A DNA stretch of 21,611 nucleotides from Bacillota bacterium (GCA_022717655.1 JAIIAN010000029.1:1-21611), one strand, 5' to 3'. Counted from the stretch's first letter, positions 1 to 8,045 are shown. Numbers and translations are program-made. Notes: generated from the letters alone by a model not told the origin.

Positions 1-91
1 GAAATAACATAAAAACAAAGAAATTAGCTATGAAATATCTACAAATCAAACAAAATAATATTGTGAATAGTGCTGAATAATGAAAAAATAA

Positions 92-107
92 ATGAAAACG
101 ATTGACA
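92..107. promoter_or_regulatory. LacI/CcpA-like operator candidate
   Basis: The sequence ATGAAAACGATTGACA matches the left half and central CG of a catabolite-responsive element or LacI-family operator (TG, A-rich, CG, T-rich, CA), but the right half is out of register by one base. It overlaps the -35 box of the operon promoter, so a bound repressor would block RNA polymerase. No regulator gene is in the window; a LacI-type gene could lie just to the left. This is a weak site match, supported mainly by its position. Confidence 0.4.
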
Positions 108-130
108 TTATAAATTTCATGACATACAAT
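102..130 (+). promoter_or_regulatory. Sigma-A promoter of the fructan/DFA operon
   Basis: TTGACA (102-107) and TACAAT (125-130) are separated by 17 bases, a near-consensus housekeeping promoter. Transcription would start near 137, leaving a leader of about 55 bases before the lipoprotein start. The leader shows AGGAGG at 177-182, nine bases before the ATG, and no obvious riboswitch. Positions 1-91 are AT-rich with no feature I can identify. Confidence 0.75.
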
Positions 131-191
131 CAAATCATCAGCTAGGAAGTAACGAAGAGAAATTAAAAAAGAAAACAGGAGGAAGATAGGA

Positions 192-1409
192 ATGAAGAAA
201 AAAATTTTAAGTGTTGTGCTTGCAGTAGCAATGGCAGGAACAATGTTAGCGGGGTGTGGAGCTAAAAAGGAAGCAAAAAATAAAAACAGTATTACAGTAC
301 TGGTGGAAAGTGGTTCGCCGGCAGAGGCACTTGCAAAAGAAACAGCAGCATCTTTTGAAGAAGAAACAGGATGTGAAGTTATTATTGATGCAGTTGCTTA
401 TACAGGAATGTATGACAAACTTTCTACAGAGATTAAAGCAAAGCAGGCTGCACATGATGTGGCATGTATAGATGCGGTATGGTTAGCAGCATTTGCGGAT
501 GCAATTGAAGCAATCAATGATGCGGATACAAGTGATTTCCTGCCAACCCTACAGGAAAGTGGAACAATTGATGGTAGCCTTTTAGGATATCCTATGTGGG
601 TAAATACAAAAGTGTTGATTTACAGAAAAGATCTTATTCCGGAAGATAAAGTTCCGCAGACATGGGAAGAGTATCAGGCACTTGCAAAAGAACTGAAAAC
701 AGACGATATGAGTGGAACAACAGTATTCGGAAGCGGTTCTGATGCAGTATGCTCATTCCTTGATTTTGCATGTCAGGCTGGTGCAGAAGGGCTTGTATTT
801 GATAAAGATGGAAATGTAAACATTACAGATCAGGCTTATGTAGACGCATTGAATTTTATGGTAGAGAATGCAACTGCTGATTATACTCCAGACGATTCAC
901 TTGCTACAGCATCCACAGAGTCTCAGGAACTCTTTACAAACGGAAAAACAGCAATGCAGCTGAACTGGAGTCATCAGTATCCGGCAGCAGTAGAAGCTCT
1001 TGGAGCAGATAAAGTTGGATGTGCACCGATGATTGGCGGAAGTGCAGGGGTTGGTGCAACAACAGGACCTTGGTATGAGTGTGTAATGAAAGCTTCTGAA
1101 AACAAAGAGATGGCTAAAAAATATGTAGAATATATGTATGATCACAATGCGGATTATATGAACCTTACATTAAAGATTGCAGGAAGAACATCTGTATATG
1201 AAAAGGCCGGAAAAGAAACTGGTAATGAACATACAACAGCAGTTCTCGAAACATTAAGAGCAGAACAGTCACAGGCCAGACCTATGGTGGCTACATGGGC
1301 TCAGATTGAAGAAGTTTTAATTGGTGTTGTAGAAGCCAGTCTGGGTGGTGCTGATGTTAATGAAACATTGGAAAGTGCAAAGGCTGAAATTGAGGCGATT
1401 GGAAGATAG
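192..1409 (+). CDS. ABC sugar transporter solute-binding lipoprotein
   Basis: This is a 405-residue extracytoplasmic solute-binding protein of the carbohydrate (CUT1, MalE/MsmE-like) type. A basic N-terminus (MKKK), a hydrophobic stretch and the lipobox LAGC with Cys22 mark it as a lipoprotein anchored to the outer face of the membrane. The mature part has the usual mix for this family, including a Trp-rich ligand region (PMWVNTKVLIY and NWSHQYP segments). It is first in a six-gene operon and precedes two permeases. The downstream GH91, GH32 and fructokinase genes suggest that it binds inulin oligosaccharides or difructose dianhydrides; the ligand itself cannot be read from the sequence. The start is well set by AGGAGG nine bases upstream. 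A stem-loop follows the stop codon, a common arrangement that raises binding-protein mRNA above permease mRNA. Confidence 0.92.
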   Translation: MKKKILSVVLAVAMAGTMLAGCGAKKEAKNKNSITVLVESGSPAEALAKETAASFEEETGCEVIIDAVAYTGMYDKLSTEIKAKQAAHDVACIDAVWLAAFADAIEAINDADTSDFLPTLQESGTIDGSLLGYPMWVNTKVLIYRKDLIPEDKVPQTWEEYQALAKELKTDDMSGTTVFGSGSDAVCSFLDFACQAGAEGLVFDKDGNVNITDQAYVDALNFMVENATADYTPDDSLATASTESQELFTNGKTAMQLNWSHQYPAAVEALGADKVGCAPMIGGSAGVGATTGPWYECVMKASENKEMAKKYVEYMYDHNADYMNLTLKIAGRTSVYEKAGKETGNEHTTAVLETLRAEQSQARPMVATWAQIEEVLIGVVEASLGGADVNETLESAKAEIEAIGR

Positions 1410-1439
1410 CTGAATTAACGCAAATAAATGGATTAGCAG

Positions 1440-1476
1440 AGGATATTCTGAAAGGATAATCAAGAAGGAATATCCT
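1440..1476 (+). promoter_or_regulatory. Intercistronic stem-loop after the binding-protein gene
   Basis: AGGATATTC (1440-1448) and GAATATCCT (1468-1476) form a 9-bp perfect stem with a 19-base loop, followed by TTTG. It lies between the lipoprotein stop and the first permease. With so few T residues it is more likely an mRNA-stabilising hairpin or partial attenuator than a full terminator. This would let the binding protein be made in excess over the membrane subunits. Confidence 0.6.
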
Positions 1477-1502
1477 TTTGCTTAGAAAAGGTGGTAAATA
1501 GA

Positions 1503-2387
1503 ATGAGATTGATTTCAAGAAAAACCTTATTATTATTCTTTCTGCCAGGTGCCATATTTATGGGGGCATTTCTCATATATCCGATTATTACAATGGTAGC
1601 TGACAGTTTCTTTGAAGTTGGAATTACAGGGGATAAGACATTTGTTGGACTGGAAAATTACATTCGTGCTTTTACAGCGGGTGGATTTTTAAAACAGTTA
1701 AAGAATACGTTACTTTATATTGTGATAGCGGTTAGTATTGAAACTGCAATCGGTTTATTGTTTGCATTGTTCTTTGAATTGAATTATAAAGGAAGCAAAA
1801 TAATTCGTTCATTAATGATGGCACCTCTTATGATAGCACCATTGGTAGCTGGTCTTACATGGAAATTGATGATGAGTTCCAGCTTCGGAATTGTTAATGA
1901 ATTACTGGCAAAAATCGGAATTTTATCAAGTAGCAGGGATATTCTTTGGCTTGCAGATGAAAAGTGGTCATTGCTTGCATGTTGTATCGCAGATATCTGG
2001 CTTACAACACCGTTTATGATGTTGATGATATTGGCTGGATTGCAGGGGTTGGACTCCAGTATGCTTGAAGCTGCCAAAATGGACGGAGCAAGTTTACTGC
2101 AGCAGGTGTTTTCTATTAAGCTCCCGGTTATCAAACCGGTTTTGTTGACTGCATTGTCTGTAAGAATTATTGATGCCGCCAGAACTTTTGATATTATCTG
2201 GGCGATGACTGAGGGAGGTCCGAATAGTTCTTCTGAAACACTCAGCATCATTATCTACAAGACATTGACACGATATAATGATGTTGGTTATGCAAGTGCA
2301 ATGGCAGTGGTATTTATTGCAGTATTAGTGATATTTACGCTTGTGTTTATGCAGAGTTTATGGAATCCGAAGAAAAAGAATTGTTAG
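1503..2387 (+). CDS. ABC sugar transporter permease (MalF/UgpA-like)
   Basis: This integral membrane subunit of a CUT1 carbohydrate importer has 294 residues and about six hydrophobic segments. The EAA loop that docks the ATPase begins near residue 189 (EAAKMDGAS, followed by LPVIKP). A GTG at 1491 would lengthen the protein by four residues, but it falls inside the ribosome-binding site AAGGTGG (1488-1494). The ATG at 1503, eight bases downstream, is therefore the better start. It pairs with the next gene to form the heterodimeric channel. No ATP-binding subunit follows, so the complex probably uses a shared MsmX/MsmK-type ATPase encoded elsewhere. Confidence 0.9.
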   Translation: MRLISRKTLLLFFLPGAIFMGAFLIYPIITMVADSFFEVGITGDKTFVGLENYIRAFTAGGFLKQLKNTLLYIVIAVSIETAIGLLFALFFELNYKGSKIIRSLMMAPLMIAPLVAGLTWKLMMSSSFGIVNELLAKIGILSSSRDILWLADEKWSLLACCIADIWLTTPFMMLMILAGLQGLDSSMLEAAKMDGASLLQQVFSIKLPVIKPVLLTALSVRIIDAARTFDIIWAMTEGGPNSSSETLSIIIYKTLTRYNDVGYASAMAVVFIAVLVIFTLVFMQSLWNPKKKNC

Positions 2388-2410
2388 GGGTTTGATAGGA
2401 GGCGAAAAGA

Positions 2411-3241
2411 GTGAACAGAAAAGGTGAAATCGGAAAAAAGCTGGGAATCGGTTTGTCAGTGATCTTTACAGTGTTCTGGCTTATTCCGTACATATATGTA
2501 ATTTGTTGTTCGTTTAAACCGGGTTCAGAGGTAATTGCAGTTCCTCCAAGTTTTTTCCCAAAAGCATTCTCTATTGAGAACTTTACGGGACTGCTTGAGA
2601 GAATGGATGCACTTCAATTTTTGTGGAATAGTTTGAGTGTTTCGTTGATAAGTACAGTGATTGCATTAATTTTGGGTTCGCTTGCAGCGTATGCGATTCA
2701 ACGTTCAGGCGCTAAATTATCAATTATATTGGTTGTTTTGGTTTTGTGTTTGAAGATGATACCTACTTCAAGTATTGTAGTTCCGATTTACGAACTAATT
2801 TGTAATTTGGGTCTGTATGATACAAAAATTGCTTTGATTATTGTTTATGCAGCTATTAATATGCCGTTTGTAATGTGGACAATGTTAAGCTTCTATGAAG
2901 GTATTCCGACAACATTGGATGAGGCGGCATTTGTGGATGGTGCAAGTAGCTTTAAAACATTTTGGAAAGTTATTCTGCCAATTTGTAAACCAGGGTTGGC
3001 AACAGCATTTATATTTACATTGTTCCTTGCATGGAATGATTTCCTTGTAGCATTATTACTGACCAGTACAAATGCAAAGACATTTACAGTTGGTCTGGCT
3101 GGATTTTTATCAGCATACAATCTGGATTTGGGACCGATGTGTGCAGGCGCATTTTTGTTTAGTTTTCCGGTAATGATTATTTCTCTTGCAGCTCAAAAAT
3201 ATATTGTTCAGGGAATGACAGCTGGAGCTGTAAAAGGTTAA
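2411..3241 (+). CDS. ABC sugar transporter permease (MalG/UgpE-like)
   Basis: This is the second membrane subunit of the importer, with 276 residues. A first hydrophobic segment near residues 12-33 is followed by the typical extracytoplasmic stretch (CSFKPGSEV...FFPKAFSIENF). The EAA motif is near residue 171 (EAAFVDGASS, then LPICKPGL). The start is GTG, supported by AGGAGG at 2397-2402 with an eight-base spacer; no ATG lies nearby. It begins 23 bases after the previous stop and ends 18 bases before the GH32 gene, consistent with one transcript. Family assignment is firm; substrate is inferred from the neighbours. Confidence 0.9.
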   Translation: MNRKGEIGKKLGIGLSVIFTVFWLIPYIYVICCSFKPGSEVIAVPPSFFPKAFSIENFTGLLERMDALQFLWNSLSVSLISTVIALILGSLAAYAIQRSGAKLSIILVVLVLCLKMIPTSSIVVPIYELICNLGLYDTKIALIIVYAAINMPFVMWTMLSFYEGIPTTLDEAAFVDGASSFKTFWKVILPICKPGLATAFIFTLFLAWNDFLVALLLTSTNAKTFTVGLAGFLSAYNLDLGPMCAGAFLFSFPVMIISLAAQKYIVQGMTAGAVKG

Positions 3242-3259
3242 AAATAATGGAGGAGTCCT

Positions 3260-4744
3260 ATGTCTAAAGAATTATTGAAACAGAATATTGAAAAGGCTCA
3301 GTTTGAGATAGACAGAAAAAAAGATATGATAAAAAGTGGCAAAATGCGTCAGCATTACCATTTTATGCCGCAGACAGGATGGTTGAATGATCCCAATGGA
3401 TTGATTTATTTCAGAGGAAAGTACCATTTCTTTTTCCAGCATAATCCCTATAGTGGATTTTGGGACAGTATGCATTGGGGGCATGCAGTCAGTGATGACA
3501 TGCTTCATTGGGAGTATTTGCCGTTAGCACTGGTTCCTAGTGAAAAATATGATAATCATCAAAAAGGTGGCTGCTTTTCAGGAAGTGCTATTGAACATGA
3601 TGGAAAACTGTTCCTGATGTACACTGGTGTAACAAATGAAGGCAATGGGTATGAACAGGTGCAGTGTATTGCATATAGTGAAGATGGAATTCATTTTGAA
3701 AAATATGAGGGAAATCCGGTGCTGACTGCACCGGAAGGAATCCCGACAGATATGTTCCGTGATCCCAAAGTATGGAAGCATGAAGATACTTATTATATGG
3801 TATGTGGCGCAAGCCGCAATAACAGAGGGATGGCACTGCTGTATCGTTCCAAGAATATGCTGAACTGGGAGTTCTTTAATGTGTTGGCGGAAAGCCGTGG
3901 AGAATGGGGATTTATGTGGGAATGCCCAGATTTTTATCCAATTGGTGATAAATATGTTCTGACATTTTCGCCTATGGATTCAGGTGACCATACTTCGGTG
4001 TATTTGGTTGGCGATTTTGATTATGAGACGGGCAGTTTTTATTCCCATGTCAGTGGAGAGATTAACTGGGGATTTGATTATTATGCACCGCAGTCATTTC
4101 TTGCCCCGGATGGAAGAAGAATTATGGTAGGATGGGCCAACGAATGGGAATGGATGCCATCGTGGAAAGATTGGGGACCAACATACAAGGAAGGTTGGTG
4201 TGGATTTTTTAATATTCCAATGGAAGTACGTTTAATGAAAGATTCTACCTTACAGTTTCTTCCAATTAAGGAAATAGAATCTTTGAGACAGGGTGGACAG
4301 TTTTGGGACAATCTTGTGGTTACAGAAGATGAACTGGAACTGAAAGCCGGAGATGGTGTGACATTTGAATTAAAGATGAAGATTGACCTGGAGAAAACAG
4401 ATGCAGATAAGCTGGAATTTACCTTGCGTTGTGGAGAAGGTAAGAAGACAGTGTGCATGTTCGATTTTAAAAAGGCAGAAATGACTGTAAATCGAAATAA
4501 TGCAGATGGTTGGAGCAGAGGCATTTCAAGAAGCGTTATGTATCTGAATAATAAAAAAGAATTGGATGTGCATATTTTATCTGACCAGAGTTCCCTTGAA
4601 ATTTTTACGAGTGAATATCAGAATAATCATTCCAATAATATATTTGCAGGAAATTTTCAGAATCAGTTGAAAGTCCGGGCTTATGGAGGAAGTGTAGCAA
4701 TCAAAGATATTGAAACATACGGATTGAAAGATTGCTATTGTTAG
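3260..4744 (+). CDS. GH32 beta-fructosidase, cytoplasmic
   Basis: This 494-residue glycoside hydrolase family 32 enzyme cleaves terminal beta-fructosyl residues from sucrose, inulobiose or fructo-oligosaccharides. The three catalytic signatures are intact: WLNDPNG with nucleophile Asp44, FRDPK with the transition-state-stabilising Asp168, and WECPDF with acid/base Glu221. The N-terminal five-bladed propeller is followed by a C-terminal beta-sandwich from about residue 340. There is no signal peptide, so it acts inside the cell on imported oligosaccharide. GGAGG eight bases upstream of the ATG sets the start. Annotation as sucrose-6-phosphate hydrolase would be possible by similarity, but no PTS gene is present. 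With an ABC importer and GH91 beside it, a role on unphosphorylated inulobiose or fructo-oligosaccharide is more likely. Confidence 0.93.
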   Translation: MSKELLKQNIEKAQFEIDRKKDMIKSGKMRQHYHFMPQTGWLNDPNGLIYFRGKYHFFFQHNPYSGFWDSMHWGHAVSDDMLHWEYLPLALVPSEKYDNHQKGGCFSGSAIEHDGKLFLMYTGVTNEGNGYEQVQCIAYSEDGIHFEKYEGNPVLTAPEGIPTDMFRDPKVWKHEDTYYMVCGASRNNRGMALLYRSKNMLNWEFFNVLAESRGEWGFMWECPDFYPIGDKYVLTFSPMDSGDHTSVYLVGDFDYETGSFYSHVSGEINWGFDYYAPQSFLAPDGRRIMVGWANEWEWMPSWKDWGPTYKEGWCGFFNIPMEVRLMKDSTLQFLPIKEIESLRQGGQFWDNLVVTEDELELKAGDGVTFELKMKIDLEKTDADKLEFTLRCGEGKKTVCMFDFKKAEMTVNRNNADGWSRGISRSVMYLNNKKELDVHILSDQSSLEIFTSEYQNNHSNNIFAGNFQNQLKVRAYGGSVAIKDIETYGLKDCYC

Positions 4745-4756
4745 GAGGAAAATTAG

Positions 4757-5731
4757 ATGATGCAAAAGGAAATAGATGTGACAGCTTTGGGCGAACTTCT
4801 GATTGATTTTACAGAGAATGGCGTCAGCAGTCAGGGAAATGCATTATTAGAAGCAAATCCAGGTGGGGCTCCATGTAATGTGCTGGCAATGCTTGGAAAA
4901 CTGGGCAAAAAAACAGCATTTATCGGAAAGGTTGGAAACGATCAATTTGGTAATATGCTAAGAAATACGATAGAGTCTGTTGGAATTGATGCAGAAGGTT
5001 TAGTGATTGATGACAAGGTACATACCACATTGGCATTTGTACATACTTATCCAGATGGTGACAGAGATTTTTCTTTTTACCGTAATCCGGGAGCGGACAT
5101 GATGTTGAGAAAAGAAGAGGTTTCTTTGGATAAGATATGTGCATCCAAAATCTTTCATTTTGGAACGTTATCCTTTACTCATGCGGGAATCAGGACAGCT
5201 TCACAATATGCAATTCAGTGCGCGAAAGAAGCTGGAGCGTTGATTTCCTTTGATCCTAATTTACGTGAACCATTGTGGGAGAATCTTGAGGACGCACGAA
5301 AAGCTATTGAGTATGGTATGGAGTGTTGTGATATCTTAAAAATATCGGACAATGAACTGACTTTTATGACAGGTGAAAAGGATTATGACAAAGGAGCAGT
5401 TCTTCTTCAACAGAAATATCAGATTCCACTTGTATGTGTTACTCTGGGAAAAGATGGAAGCCGGGCATACTATAAGGGGCTTACGATTAAATCAGAGTCA
5501 TTTTTGCAGAAAAACACGATAGAAACAACGGGTGCAGGAGATACCTTTACCGGATGTATGCTGAATACAGTTTTGGATAAGGGGCTTGATAATCTTACAG
5601 GAGAGGACATCAGAGAGATGCTTCGATTCGCAAATGCAGGTGCAGCTCTGATTACAACAAAGCGAGGTGCTTTGAGGGTTATGCCGGAAAAAGAAGAAAT
5701 TGAATCGTTATTAGAAGAGCAGACGGAGTAA
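4757..5731 (+). CDS. PfkB-family fructokinase
   Basis: This 324-residue ribokinase/PfkB-family sugar kinase most likely converts fructose to fructose 6-phosphate with ATP. The N-terminal signature GGAPCNVLAMLGKLG with FIGKVGNDQFG, and the C-terminal signature TTGAGDTFTG with catalytic base Asp262, are both complete. Other landmarks are the FHFGTLSFTH strand and the SFDPNLREPLW segment, both common in fructokinases of this group. The first ATG (4757) is eight bases from AGGAGG (4743-4748); a second ATG follows immediately. It starts 12 bases after the GH32 stop and receives the fructose released by GH32, so the two are a functional pair. Fructose specificity is inferred from the operon; related members phosphorylate 2-keto-3-deoxygluconate or ribose. 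Confidence 0.9.
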   Translation: MMQKEIDVTALGELLIDFTENGVSSQGNALLEANPGGAPCNVLAMLGKLGKKTAFIGKVGNDQFGNMLRNTIESVGIDAEGLVIDDKVHTTLAFVHTYPDGDRDFSFYRNPGADMMLRKEEVSLDKICASKIFHFGTLSFTHAGIRTASQYAIQCAKEAGALISFDPNLREPLWENLEDARKAIEYGMECCDILKISDNELTFMTGEKDYDKGAVLLQQKYQIPLVCVTLGKDGSRAYYKGLTIKSESFLQKNTIETTGAGDTFTGCMLNTVLDKGLDNLTGEDIREMLRFANAGAALITTKRGALRVMPEKEEIESLLEEQTE

Positions 5732-5751
5732 ACATATAGGAGGACTTATTG

Positions 5752-7107
5752 ATGTCAAGTAAAAATTATTATGACGTTACAAAATGGAACGTTGGAAATC
5801 CTTACGAGGATATTGGGGAAGTAATCAACAGTATTATTGCGGATATTAAAAAGCGACAAACAGATTCAAATATGAATGAAGGTGGAAAACCGGGAGCAGT
5901 CATTTACATTCCGTCTGGTGATTATCATCTTCGTACACAAGTAGTGATTGATATCAGTTACTTGAAAATTATGGGTTCAGGACATGGTTTTGTATCATCC
6001 AGTATCCGTTATAATCTTCCGGAGAATGAATGGGCAGATTTACATGAAGTGTGGCCGGGCGGAAGCCGTATCCTTGTTGACCTCTCTCCAAAGCCAGGAG
6101 ATGAAGAATCGGCAGGAGCAGCATTCTATGTCGAGCGAGATGGAAATCCCCGAATTAGTTCTGTAGAATTTGAAAACTTTTGTATTGATGGTTTGCATTT
6201 TGTGGACGATGGCTCGGGAATGCCAAATCCAGAAAATACATATACTAATGGAAAAACAGGTATTTATATTGGAAGTGCACAGGATTCGTTCAGGCTCACA
6301 GGTATGGGAATCGTATATTTAGAACATGGGGTTACGATTTATCATGCAGATGCGTTGTCTATTCATGATAATTTCATAGCAGAATGTGGTAATTGCATAG
6401 AGTTGAGAGGATGGGGACAGGCATCGAAAATAACAGATAATCTGATGGGCGCAGGTTATAAGGGATATTCTATCTTTGCCGAAAATTTTGGTGGACTTTT
6501 GATTACAGCAAATAATATTTTTCCTCGAGGCACAAGCAGTGTTCATTTTCGTAATGTGGCACGTTCCATTATTACAGCCAACAGATTTCATTCTTTCTAT
6601 CCGGGAATGCTGGTATTTGAAGGAAACTGTTCGGAAAATATGGTTTCTTCAAATCATTTTTTACGTGACAATGAACCATGGGCGCCTATGTTGGAATATG
6701 ATAATGGATTAGATGATTTGTATGGTATTCTGTGCATCAGTGGTAATAATAATTCGGTAATTGCCAATCATATTTCGGAAATAATCCATACACAGTCTAT
6801 CAAGCCAGCTGGGGCAAAACCTGTAATCATACATATTGTTTCAGGTAAAGGAAATTATATTTCGGATAACCATATTGTTGCAACTACCGAAGCTACGGAT
6901 GAGCAGACAAAGGCATCAGATTCTTGCTTTTCTGCACAAGTAGATGCACTGACGACTACTGATAAGTTGGTTGCGCTTGATGTAACAGCTGTTTTGGTAG
7001 AAAAAGAATCCATTCAAAATACAATTCTTGACTCTGGAAGCGAGGAACAGGTTATTATAGACAGGACTGTAAATGCTTTTAGAGCCACTCCAGTGCCAGG
7101 AGTATAA
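5752..7107 (+). CDS. GH91 difructose-anhydride hydrolase / inulin fructotransferase
   Basis: This 451-residue right-handed beta-helix protein belongs, by my reading, to GH91. Known members form difructose anhydride I or III from inulin, or hydrolyse difructose anhydride III to inulobiose. I recognise family landmarks in order: VTKWNVGNPYEDIGEVIN, GAVIYIPSGDYHL, IMGSGHGF, HEVWPGGSRI, YTNGKTGIYI, SIFAENFGGLLIT, FYPGMLVFEGNC, NGLDDLYG and SIKPAGAKP. The motif DNFIAECGNCIE places acidic residues at Asp206 and Glu217, the same 11-residue spacing as the Asp233/Glu244 catalytic pair I recall from a Bacillus inulin fructotransferase structure. No signal peptide is present, unlike secreted inulin fructotransferases, which favours an intracellular hydrolase acting on imported difructose anhydride. 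AGGAGG (5738-5743) is eight bases from this ATG; the TTG three bases earlier is a poorer start. Product linkage (DFA I or III) cannot be read from sequence. Confidence 0.85.
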   Translation: MSSKNYYDVTKWNVGNPYEDIGEVINSIIADIKKRQTDSNMNEGGKPGAVIYIPSGDYHLRTQVVIDISYLKIMGSGHGFVSSSIRYNLPENEWADLHEVWPGGSRILVDLSPKPGDEESAGAAFYVERDGNPRISSVEFENFCIDGLHFVDDGSGMPNPENTYTNGKTGIYIGSAQDSFRLTGMGIVYLEHGVTIYHADALSIHDNFIAECGNCIELRGWGQASKITDNLMGAGYKGYSIFAENFGGLLITANNIFPRGTSSVHFRNVARSIITANRFHSFYPGMLVFEGNCSENMVSSNHFLRDNEPWAPMLEYDNGLDDLYGILCISGNNNSVIANHISEIIHTQSIKPAGAKPVIIHIVSGKGNYISDNHIVATTEATDEQTKASDSCFSAQVDALTTTDKLVALDVTAVLVEKESIQNTILDSGSEEQVIIDRTVNAFRATPVPGV

Positions 7108-7118
7108 AATTATGGTGC

Positions 7119-7160
7119 AACTGACTACTCCCACAGGCTTGCCTGTGGGAGTAGTCAGTT
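7119..7160. repeat. 20-bp perfect inverted repeat closing the operon
   Basis: Arms at 7119-7138 and 7141-7160 are perfectly complementary over 20 bp, with only TT between them (an effective CTTG tetraloop). The stem is GC-rich in its inner half (CCCACAGG/CCTGTGGG). It lies 11 bases after the GH91 stop. There is no T-tract on either side, so it is not a classical Rho-independent terminator. It could protect the 3' end of the operon mRNA, or be an orphan mobile palindrome of the REP or IS200/IS605-end type. The following 136 bases (7161-7296) hold no gene or element I can identify. Confidence 0.75.
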
Positions 7161-7296
7161 AAAACCGGTTCATTCTGCTATAGAAACAGAATATGGAACT
7201 TTTGTAGAACTACAGCTTCCTAATATAGAAATTTCACTCTGGCTGAAGAGTACTTTTAACTACCAACAGACATCTTGCCAATTAGCCCAAAATAAA

Positions 7297-7343
7297 AAAA
7301 GCTACAAAGAGCGCATATCATTTTTCAACTCTTTGTAGCTTTT
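7297..7343 (-). terminator. Rho-independent terminator of the exonuclease gene
   Basis: AAAAGCTACAAAGAG (7297-7311) pairs over 15 bp with 7329-7343 around a 17-base loop. Reading on the minus strand, it begins seven bases after the exonuclease stop and is followed by a T-rich run (complement of 7285-7297). On the plus strand the trailing CTTTTCTAATTTTT may also stop read-through from the fructan operon. Confidence 0.8.
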
Positions 7344-7350
7344 CTAATTT

Positions 7351-8019
7351 TTACGCTGACAACGACAATCCTGAGAAATCAAACATATCTCCAAGAGAAA
7401 CCGATGTCTTTGGTTTTAACACCTCAATGACATGTTTCAATGCTTTCTCACATTTTTCTTCATCTCTTACAATCCCAAACAGACAGGCTGTATTTCTCGC
7501 ATCAACCAATGCATCATGCTGATGTCCGTGAAAATCTTCTCCGGCATACATAATTGCATCTTTCAAAGAAATATTTCTTTCAAGTCCAAGCACTTCCTCA
7601 TATTCTGCCTGAAAATCCAGCCAGACATGTTCCATGTACTTTTGGTTCTGTTCTGATACCAAAATCCCTTTCATATTCATTTCTCTTGTAAATTGAAGGT
7701 AATCATTTTCACTCCACTGAATAATCTGCACTTCATCCTGAATACTACTGCACCAGTTAAAGAACATATCAAGTGCTTTTTTAAAATGTGGAGCAGATTC
7801 TACCATGCTTGTCTTAATCCCTGTCAGCTTTTCATAACGTTTCTGAATACGGATATTGTATTCTGGCTTTACAAGCGTTACAAAACTTCCGATTTCCTGA
7901 TATTTCTCATCTAAAAGTACTGCACCAATCTGAATTGTTTCAAGTTTACTTACTTTTCGTTCATTGGGATATTCATTTGAAACAGGGTTCATTTCAAGGT
8001 CAACAATTACATATTTCAT
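7351..8019 (-). CDS. DEDDh 3'-5' exonuclease (KapD/ERI-1-like)
   Basis: This 222-residue exonuclease of the DnaQ-like DEDDh superfamily removes nucleotides from 3' ends of DNA or, as in ERI-1 and KapD relatives, RNA. The metal-binding residues are visible: Asp7 and Glu9 in VIVDLEMNP at the N-terminus, Asp106 in WSENDYLQF, and His168 with Asp173 in HDALVDARNT. A reading frame open to 8097 would add 26 residues before the first motif. The ATG at 8019 follows GGAGG by ten bases and places the DLE motif at residue 7, so I prefer it. It stands alone, with its own promoter and terminator and a palindromic element in its leader. B. subtilis KapD inhibits the KinA sporulation pathway, but that role cannot be assumed here. 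The C-terminal 30 residues show no recognisable motif. Confidence 0.85.
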   Translation of the reverse strand: MKYVIVDLEMNPVSNEYPNERKVSKLETIQIGAVLLDEKYQEIGSFVTLVKPEYNIRIQKRYEKLTGIKTSMVESAPHFKKALDMFFNWCSSIQDEVQIIQWSENDYLQFTREMNMKGILVSEQNQKYMEHVWLDFQAEYEEVLGLERNISLKDAIMYAGEDFHGHQHDALVDARNTACLFGIVRDEEKCEKALKHVIEVLKPKTSVSLGDMFDFSGLSLSA

Positions 8020-8045
8020 GGCACATCGTCCTCCAATCCTATCAA

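Noticed and set aside
1784..2251. A 155-codon open frame on the minus strand within the first permease gene.
   Set aside because: It is antisense to a clear membrane protein gene, shows no domain, and has no ribosome-binding site.
4081..4524. A 147-codon minus-strand open frame opposite the GH32 gene.
   Set aside because: The plus-strand frame has all GH32 motifs; the antisense frame looks like a compositional shadow.
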